Below, piece by piece: positions 6,792 to 10,315 of a stretch of 10,315 nucleotides of DNA; within the stretch, counting starts at the first letter, position 1; each line of letters begins with the position of its first letter. Under the pieces are notes generated by a model, which saw only the letters and a list, made by a program, of their open reading frames with translations, had not been told where the DNA came from and searched no databases. The translations under genes and the position numbers were made by a program. The stretch is taken from assembly GCA_910587755.1 (NCBI GenBank), contig CAJUNZ010000097.1, positions 1 through 10,315 on the forward strand, written 5' to 3'. Origin of the DNA: an uncultured Acetatifactor sp. (GTDB lineage: Bacteria; Bacillota; Clostridia; Lachnospirales; Lachnospiraceae).

Positions 6792-7481
6792 ATGAAAATA
6801 TCCATGCAGGCGGATCTTCCCCTCCGCGACCTCGTTTTCAATACCCTGCGCCAGGCGATCCTGACCGGTGAGCTGAAACCCGGCGAACGTCTGATGGAGA
6901 TTCACCTGGCTGACAAGCTGGGCGTAAGCCGCACCCCCATCCGGGAAGCCATCCACAAGCTGGAGCTGGAAGGGCTTGTGACCATGATCCCCAGGCATGG
7001 AGCCGCCGTATCCCAGATCACGGAGAAGAGCATGAGCGACGTGCTGGAGGTAAGGCGCGCCCTGGACGCCCTCTGCGCGGAACTGGCCTGTGACCGGATC
7101 ACGGAAGGAGAACTGGAGGCTCTGCGGGAAGCCTGCGCTGCCTTTGAACAGCGCGTGGCAGAGGGGGATGCAAGGAAAATCGCCCAGGCAGATGTGGCGC
7201 TTCACGGCATCATCGTCCAGGCCACCGGCAACCAGCGCCTGATCCAGCTGGTCAACAACCTGTCGGAACAGATGTACCGGTATCGTTTTGAATATATCAA
7301 GGACACAAGCCAGCATCAAACTCTGGTGGATGAGCATAGAATTATCTATGAGAGCATTGTGGGCAAGGACAAGGAGACTGCGGCAGCGGCCGCCAGGACC
7401 CACATCGACAACCAGAAAAAAGCCATTATCCGCCGCATCCGCCTGGACAGGGCAGAGGAAGACGGCGGAAAAGGTGTATAA
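6792..7481 (+). CDS. GntR-family transcriptional regulator, FadR/FCD subfamily
   Basis: DNA-binding regulator, 229 residues. The N-terminal winged helix-turn-helix covers about 10-75, with the classic GntR recognition block LADKLGVSRTPIREAIHKLELEGLV at about 39-63. Residues about 83-205 form an all-helical FCD effector domain. The likely metal-binding set of FCD proteins is present: Asp 134 and His 138 (ADVALH), His 182 (DEHRII) and His 204 (ARTHID). Members of this subfamily usually bind small carboxylates or sugar acids, often beside a divalent metal; the ligand here is unknown. ATG 6792 follows GAGGG with a 5-base gap. It lies between ispE and murI in the same direction, with no catabolic operon in view, so its targets are uncertain. 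Autoregulation or control of envelope-precursor genes is possible, but nothing in the sequence proves it. Confidence 0.93.
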   Translation: MKISMQADLPLRDLVFNTLRQAILTGELKPGERLMEIHLADKLGVSRTPIREAIHKLELEGLVTMIPRHGAAVSQITEKSMSDVLEVRRALDALCAELACDRITEGELEALREACAAFEQRVAEGDARKIAQADVALHGIIVQATGNQRLIQLVNNLSEQMYRYRFEYIKDTSQHQTLVDEHRIIYESIVGKDKETAAAAARTHIDNQKKAIIRRIRLDRAEEDGGKGV

Positions 7482-7532
7482 ACCGGTTTTTTCACGGCAA
7501 TACTCCCGGAAAAAGGAAATGAGGGATATTGC

Positions 7533-7820
7533 ATGAAAAAGAAATGGCTTGTACTTCGTGTTGCGGCGGGCCTGTGGGCCGCCCTGGGCTGGTGGGGGCT
7601 GATCTATCCCGAGCTGACCCTGACTCCGGATACTGTGAACATATACAGGGAGGATGAAAACGGGGAGCTGTGCGCCCTGCCGCGGGAATGGAGCTTTGAG
7701 GACGGACTTTACCTGGAACTCCTGAGCGCACCCCCTGAAAAGATCACCCTCCGCAGCAGGCTGCTCACAAATCTCAACTTGCTTTGGGAGGCATTGCATG
7801 AAAAAGATGGAACTGAATAA
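7533..7820 (+). CDS. Small single-pass membrane protein of unknown function
   Basis: 95 residues, not recognised. It begins MKKKWLVLRV, and residues about 5-25 are hydrophobic and Trp-rich (LWAALGWWGLIYP). This is either one membrane anchor or an uncleaved signal. The remaining 70 residues are acidic and mixed (NIYREDENGELCALP, then SFEDGLYLELLSAPPEK), suggesting a small domain predicted outside the cell. The ribosome binding site is GAGGG about 7 bases before the ATG. The gene starts 51 bases after the GntR gene. Its last 23 bases overlap the murI start, and the murI ribosome binding site (7787-7791) lies inside it, so translational coupling to glutamate racemase is likely. The close fit into the gene string and the good start site make it a probable real gene rather than a chance frame. 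Confidence 0.75.
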   Translation: MKKKWLVLRVAAGLWAALGWWGLIYPELTLTPDTVNIYREDENGELCALPREWSFEDGLYLELLSAPPEKITLRSRLLTNLNLLWEALHEKDGTE

Positions 7821-8646
7821 AGAGCTGCTGAAAAAAGACGCCCCCATCGGGGTTTTTGACTCCGGTGTGGGCGGACTTACTGTGGTCCGGGAGATCATCC
7901 GGCAGATTCCCAACGAAAAAATCATCTACTTTGGAGACACTGCCCGGGTTCCCTATGGGAGCAAATCCCGGGACACTGTGACACGTTTTTCGGAACAGAT
8001 TGTAAGATTTCTGCGCACTTTCCAGGTGAAGACCATTGTGGTGGCCTGCAACACCGCCAGCGCCTATGCTCTGGAGGCCCTGGAGCAGGAATCCGACATT
8101 CCCATAATAGGCGTGGTCAGGCCGGGGGCCAGAACGGCGGCGGAGGTCACAAGGAACGGACGAATCGGGGTTATCGCCACCGAGGCCACCATAGGAAGCC
8201 AGATCTACTCCGAGTACATAAAAAAGCTGAAACAGAATGTCACCATCTACGGCAAGGCATGTCCCCTGCTGGTGCCTCTGGTGGAGGAAGGGCTGCTGGA
8301 GGATCCCGTCACCGAGGAGATTGCCAGAAGGTACCTGTCGGAGCTGATCGACATTGACATCGACACCCTCATCCTGGGCTGCACCCACTACCCCCTGGTC
8401 CGCTCCACCCTGGGCCGGATTATGGGGCCGGAAGTGACCCTGGTAAACCCTGCCTACGAGACGGCGAGAGAGTTAAAGGAGCTATTGGCAGGGCTGGATC
8501 TGCTCAACAGCCAGACCCCCGCCCTGGGAAGCAACCGTTACCAGTTCTATGTCAGCGACATGGCGGAAAAGTTCCTGCGTTTTGCCAACTCCATCATCAA
8601 GTACGGCATTCTCTCCGCCAGAGCCATAAACATTGAAGCCTATTGA
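7798..8646 (+). CDS. murI: Glutamate racemase
   Basis: MurI interconverts L- and D-glutamate without a cofactor, supplying the D-Glu residue of the peptidoglycan stem peptide. It is 282 residues. The N-terminal half carries IGVFDSGVGGLTVVREI (17-33) with Asp 21 and the first catalytic Cys in VVACNTASA (C84). The C-terminal half carries the second catalytic Cys in LILGCTHYPLV (C195) followed by His 197. Other family blocks are YFGDTARVPYG and the P-G loop, here VVRPGA. The start ATG at 7798 has a strong GGGAGG site with a 6-base gap and overlaps the end of the preceding membrane-protein gene. A second ATG at 7807 is possible. A short N-terminal extension (MKKMELNKELLKKDA) precedes the conserved core. 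All catalytic residues are present, so it should be active. Confidence 0.97.
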   Translation: MKKMELNKELLKKDAPIGVFDSGVGGLTVVREIIRQIPNEKIIYFGDTARVPYGSKSRDTVTRFSEQIVRFLRTFQVKTIVVACNTASAYALEALEQESDIPIIGVVRPGARTAAEVTRNGRIGVIATEATIGSQIYSEYIKKLKQNVTIYGKACPLLVPLVEEGLLEDPVTEEIARRYLSELIDIDIDTLILGCTHYPLVRSTLGRIMGPEVTLVNPAYETARELKELLAGLDLLNSQTPALGSNRYQFYVSDMAEKFLRFANSIIKYGILSARAINIEAY

Positions 8647-8682
8647 GTCCAGCCCTCTGAACACAGGAGAAAGGACCTGAAA

Positions 8683-9108
8683 ATGAAAAAAGTTATGGTG
8701 ATCGTCACCGGCACGCAGCGGGGAGAGGACGGCAGTGAGACCGTTGTGGAAACCAGGGCCCAGGGCGCATACTATGAAAGGGACGGCAGCCACTATCTCC
8801 TCTACCAGGAACCAGGGGAGGATGGAGGTGTTCCCTGCAGAAATCGTCTGAAATTAACCGGATCCACCCTGGAGCTCACCAGACGGGGGGAGGGCAGCTC
8901 CCATATGATTTTTGAGCCCGGCAGAACCCATGCTGCGGACTATGCCACTCCCTTTGGTTCTCTGAAAATGGATGTATCCGCCAGATGGGTGGAATCCTCT
9001 CTTCAGGAGGATGTTCTGGAGATCCGGGCAGACTATTTTCTCACTTCCCAGGACAGTCTTGTCAGCGACTGTCTTCTCCACATCCGGGCGGAAGGCTGCG
9101 GCGCCTGA
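8683..9108 (+). CDS. DUF1934 / YwiB-like calycin-fold protein
   Basis: 141 residues, resembling the DUF1934 family (Bacillus subtilis YwiB). This family has a calycin-like beta-barrel and no established biochemical role. The sequence is strand-rich with the family's pattern: MKKVMVIVTGTQR, a Glu/Thr strand (ETVVETRAQGAYYERDGSHYLLYQE), then LKLTGSTLELTRRGEGSSHMIFEPG. A T(P)FG block (YATPFGSLKMDV) and two C-terminal strands (VLEIRADYFL, SDCLLHIRAEG) follow. No signal peptide, so cytoplasmic. The start ATG at 8683 follows AAAGGA with about 7 bases. The gene lies 36 bases after murI, so it is probably co-transcribed. The stop codon lies in the loop of a 13-pair inverted repeat. The assignment rests on pattern recall; the family is likely, the function is not known. 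Confidence 0.8.
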   Translation: MKKVMVIVTGTQRGEDGSETVVETRAQGAYYERDGSHYLLYQEPGEDGGVPCRNRLKLTGSTLELTRRGEGSSHMIFEPGRTHAADYATPFGSLKMDVSARWVESSLQEDVLEIRADYFLTSQDSLVSDCLLHIRAEGCGA

Positions 9109-9125
9109 AAACCAGCCTTCTGCCT
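9086..9125 (+). terminator. Hairpin spanning the DUF1934 stop codon; possible transcript 3' end
   Basis: The arm at 9086-9098 (core GAAGGCTG) pairs with 9113-9125 (core CAGCCTTC), about 13 pairs including two G-U. The 14-base loop contains the TGA stop (9106-9108). No T-run follows directly; the next bases are CACTGATTATTTCC. It may be a non-canonical or Rho-dependent end, or a stabilising structure, at the close of the ispE-murI string. Confidence 0.4.
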
Positions 9126-9158
9126 CACTGATTATTTCCATAAATATCCTGGCCCCGC

Positions 9159-9188
9159 TAAACATTTTTCCTCTCCATGCCGAAATAA
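9159..9188 (+). promoter_or_regulatory. Sigma-28 (flagellar sigma, SigD/FliA)-like promoter
   Basis: TAAA at 9159-9162, a 16-base spacer, then GCCGAAAT at 9179-9186. The SigD consensus is TAAA, about 15 bases, GCCGATAT, so the -35 core is exact and the -10 matches seven of eight. Transcription would start near 9193, leaving a leader of about 107 bases before ATG 9301. I see no comparable sigma-A promoter in this gap. The downstream protein resembles motility-region proteins, which supports the call. Confidence 0.5.
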
Positions 9189-9300
9189 CTTATATCACAA
9201 TCATGGATGATGTTGCCCTGGTGCTCTGTGCCGACGGCAAAAAAGCCCCGGCGCCGCCAGAGGCGAAAATGGGCGTTCATTCGTCAGAAGGAGGATTACT

Positions 9301-9972
9301 ATGAGTGTAAATGGAGTTACATCAAGCCAGACCGCTGCTGCCTACAGCTATTCTGCTGCAGAGAACACAAAGGTTGACACCACCGCTGCGGAAAATGCGG
9401 GATCCAGCGCAGGGAGCAGTTCCAAACCCGCAGATACAGGTGTCGTTTATGAGCCTTCCAAAACGGAGGCTGTTTCCGCGCCGAAGACTTACAAGCCTGA
9501 CACGAACCTGATCAACAAGCTGAAAGCCGATGCGGACGCACGGATTTCACAGATGCGCAGCCTGGTTGAGAAGATGATGGCCGGACAGGCAAACACCTAC
9601 GGCAAGGCAAATGATATCTGGTCTTTCCTGAGCAAGGGCAACTTCACTGTGGACCCGGCTACCAGGCTTCAGGCCCAGGAGGACATTGCCGAGGACGGTT
9701 ACTGGGGCGTAAATCAGACCTCAGACAGGATCATTGATTTTGCCAATGCCCTCACAGGAGGCGATCCTGACAAAATTGAGGATATGCGCAGTGCTTTTGA
9801 GAAGGGCTTCAAGAAGGCTTCCAAGACCTGGGGCTCCGACCTGCCCGACATCTCCCAGCGCACCTACGATGCGGTGATGGAGAAATTCGACAAGATGGCG
9901 GAAGAGGCCAAGAAAAACACTACTACCACTCCGACTACCCCTGAGAGCACCGACAAGGAAGCAGTCAGATAA
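9301..9972 (+). CDS. Uncharacterised protein, possibly motility-associated
   Basis: 223 residues, soluble, no signal peptide or membrane segment. Residues 1-60 are low-complexity, Ala/Ser/Thr-rich and probably disordered, much like the N-termini of flagellar hook-region or secreted proteins. Residues about 66-98 are helical (NLINKLKADADARISQMRSLVEKMM). Residues about 118-202 form a conserved-looking block: DPATRLQAQEDIAEDGYWGVNQTSDRIIDFANALTGGDP, then MRSAFEKGFKKASKTWGSDLPDISQRTYDAVMEKFD. The tail is Thr/Pro-rich. I recall similar blocks in unnamed proteins near flagellar genes of Clostridia, but cannot verify this here. ATG 9301 has a near-ideal AAGGAGG site with a 6-base gap, suggesting high expression. 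The gene stands alone between a sigma-28-like promoter and a strong terminator. It lacks Cys entirely, which is common in extracellular or flagellar proteins. Confidence 0.82.
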   Translation: MSVNGVTSSQTAAAYSYSAAENTKVDTTAAENAGSSAGSSSKPADTGVVYEPSKTEAVSAPKTYKPDTNLINKLKADADARISQMRSLVEKMMAGQANTYGKANDIWSFLSKGNFTVDPATRLQAQEDIAEDGYWGVNQTSDRIIDFANALTGGDPDKIEDMRSAFEKGFKKASKTWGSDLPDISQRTYDAVMEKFDKMAEEAKKNTTTTPTTPESTDKEAVR

Positions 9973-9988
9973 CACCCACAGACATACC

Positions 9989-10023
9989 AAAAGGCTTTCG
10001 CACTCTGATGCGAAAGCCTTTTT
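9989..10023. terminator. Strong intrinsic terminator between convergent genes
   Basis: Perfect 14-pair stem: AAAAGGCTTTCGCA (9989-10002) and TGCGAAAGCCTTTT (10009-10022), with a 6-base loop CTCTGA and a run of five T on the plus strand. On the minus strand it ends in TTTTGG, so it may also stop the convergent LysM gene, though less efficiently. It begins 16 bases after the stop of the plus-strand gene. Confidence 0.93.
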
Positions 10024-10080
10024 CGTTCCCAAATCACCAGTCTCTCTGCTGCAAAACGTGGTCTGTTATCTCAGGTCAGC

Positions 10081-10315
10081 TCAAATGCTGCCCTTTACGA
10101 TGAGAAGTTTCTGCCCAGGCTTCACCTCGTCGCTGTCCAGGGCGTTCAGCTGCCGCAGCCCCTCCACGGGCACATAGTACTTCTTCCCGATATTCCACAG
10201 GTTATCCCCTTCCTTCACCATATAGATGACCATCCCCGGAAGACTGCTCATTCTGCCGCTGTCAAGCTCTGACACGCTCACCTGGGTGATCAGCTCCACG
10301 GGCACGCTCTTGAAG
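10081..10315 (-). CDS. LysM-domain protein, C-terminal part (possibly SPOCS/DUF3794-LysM, SipL-like)
   Basis: Only the last 77 residues lie in the window; the frame is open to the right edge, so the true start is outside. The C-terminus is a clear LysM domain of about 48 residues (MVIYMVKEGDNLWNIGKKYYVPVEGLRQLNALDSDEVKPGQKLLIV), with the typical GDNLWNIGKKY opening and KPGQKLLIV close. LysM binds N-acetylglucosamine-containing glycans such as peptidoglycan, although in spore proteins it can act in protein contacts. The segment before it (FKSVPVELITQVSVSELDSGRMSSLPG) resembles the end of a DUF3794/SPOCS repeat followed by LysM. That is the layout of SipL and related spore-coat or forespore-engulfment proteins of Clostridia. 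The LysM call is firm; the SPOCS link is inference. It is convergent with the gene on its left. Confidence 0.8.
   Translation of the reverse strand, partial: FKSVPVELITQVSVSELDSGRMSSLPGMVIYMVKEGDNLWNIGKKYYVPVEGLRQLNALDSDEVKPGQKLLIVKGSI

Noticed and set aside
6762..7925. 387-codon minus-strand open frame across the GntR, small membrane protein and murI genes
   Set aside because: Crosses several well-supported plus-strand genes and their ribosome binding sites; composition typical of a shadow frame.
8972..9304. Plus-strand frame linking the DUF1934 gene to the 9301 gene
   Set aside because: It starts inside the DUF1934 gene in another frame and lacks a start signal. The gap 9109-9300 is better explained by a hairpin, a promoter and a ribosome binding site.

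Overview
The window looks like chromosomal DNA from a fairly GC-rich clostridial Firmicute, most likely Lachnospiraceae. The grounds are the gene families present, strong GGAGG-type ribosome binding sites, and the neighbour order ispE, GntR/FCD regulator, murI, DUF1934. The family-level placement is inference from recall of similar proteins, not a search. I see no mobile element, CRISPR array, rRNA or tRNA gene, and no stretch above about 230 bases without a gene.

The left half (1-5018) is one block on the minus strand. In transcription order it holds a secreted FKBP/trigger-factor-like lipoprotein, asparaginyl-tRNA synthetase (asnS), a secreted coiled-coil NlpC/P60 cell-wall hydrolase, and TrkA, the cytosolic regulatory subunit of a K+ transporter, which runs off the left edge. 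A sigma-A-like promoter with an extended -10 lies just upstream of the lipoprotein. No convincing terminator interrupts the block, so a four-gene transcript is possible.

Positions 5019-5244 are a divergent intergenic region. It holds promoters for both sides and, between them, a cluster of three CCGGAAAA half-sites, two of which form a perfect 18-base palindrome. To the right is a short membrane-anchored protein of unknown function, closed by a hairpin terminator.

Positions 5868-9108 form a plus-strand gene string: ispE (isoprenoid precursor synthesis), a GntR/FCD regulator, a 95-residue single-pass membrane protein, murI (D-glutamate for peptidoglycan), and a DUF1934/YwiB-like protein. IspE supplies isoprenoid precursors, including those for the undecaprenyl carrier, and MurI supplies D-glutamate, so envelope precursor supply is a plausible common theme.

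The right end holds a monocistronic gene (9301-9972) for a protein I associate with motility regions of flagellated Clostridia. It is preceded by a sigma-28-like promoter and followed by a strong terminator shared with a convergent gene. That last gene is cut by the window edge; its visible part ends in a LysM domain and resembles the C-terminus of DUF3794(SPOCS)-LysM proteins such as SipL.

Most of this is ordinary housekeeping DNA. I see no clear evidence for a new multi-gene system. The best leads are the operator-like palindrome cluster, the sigma-28-like promoter with its unnamed protein, the lipoprotein form of a trigger-factor-like chaperone, and the two small membrane proteins without known function.
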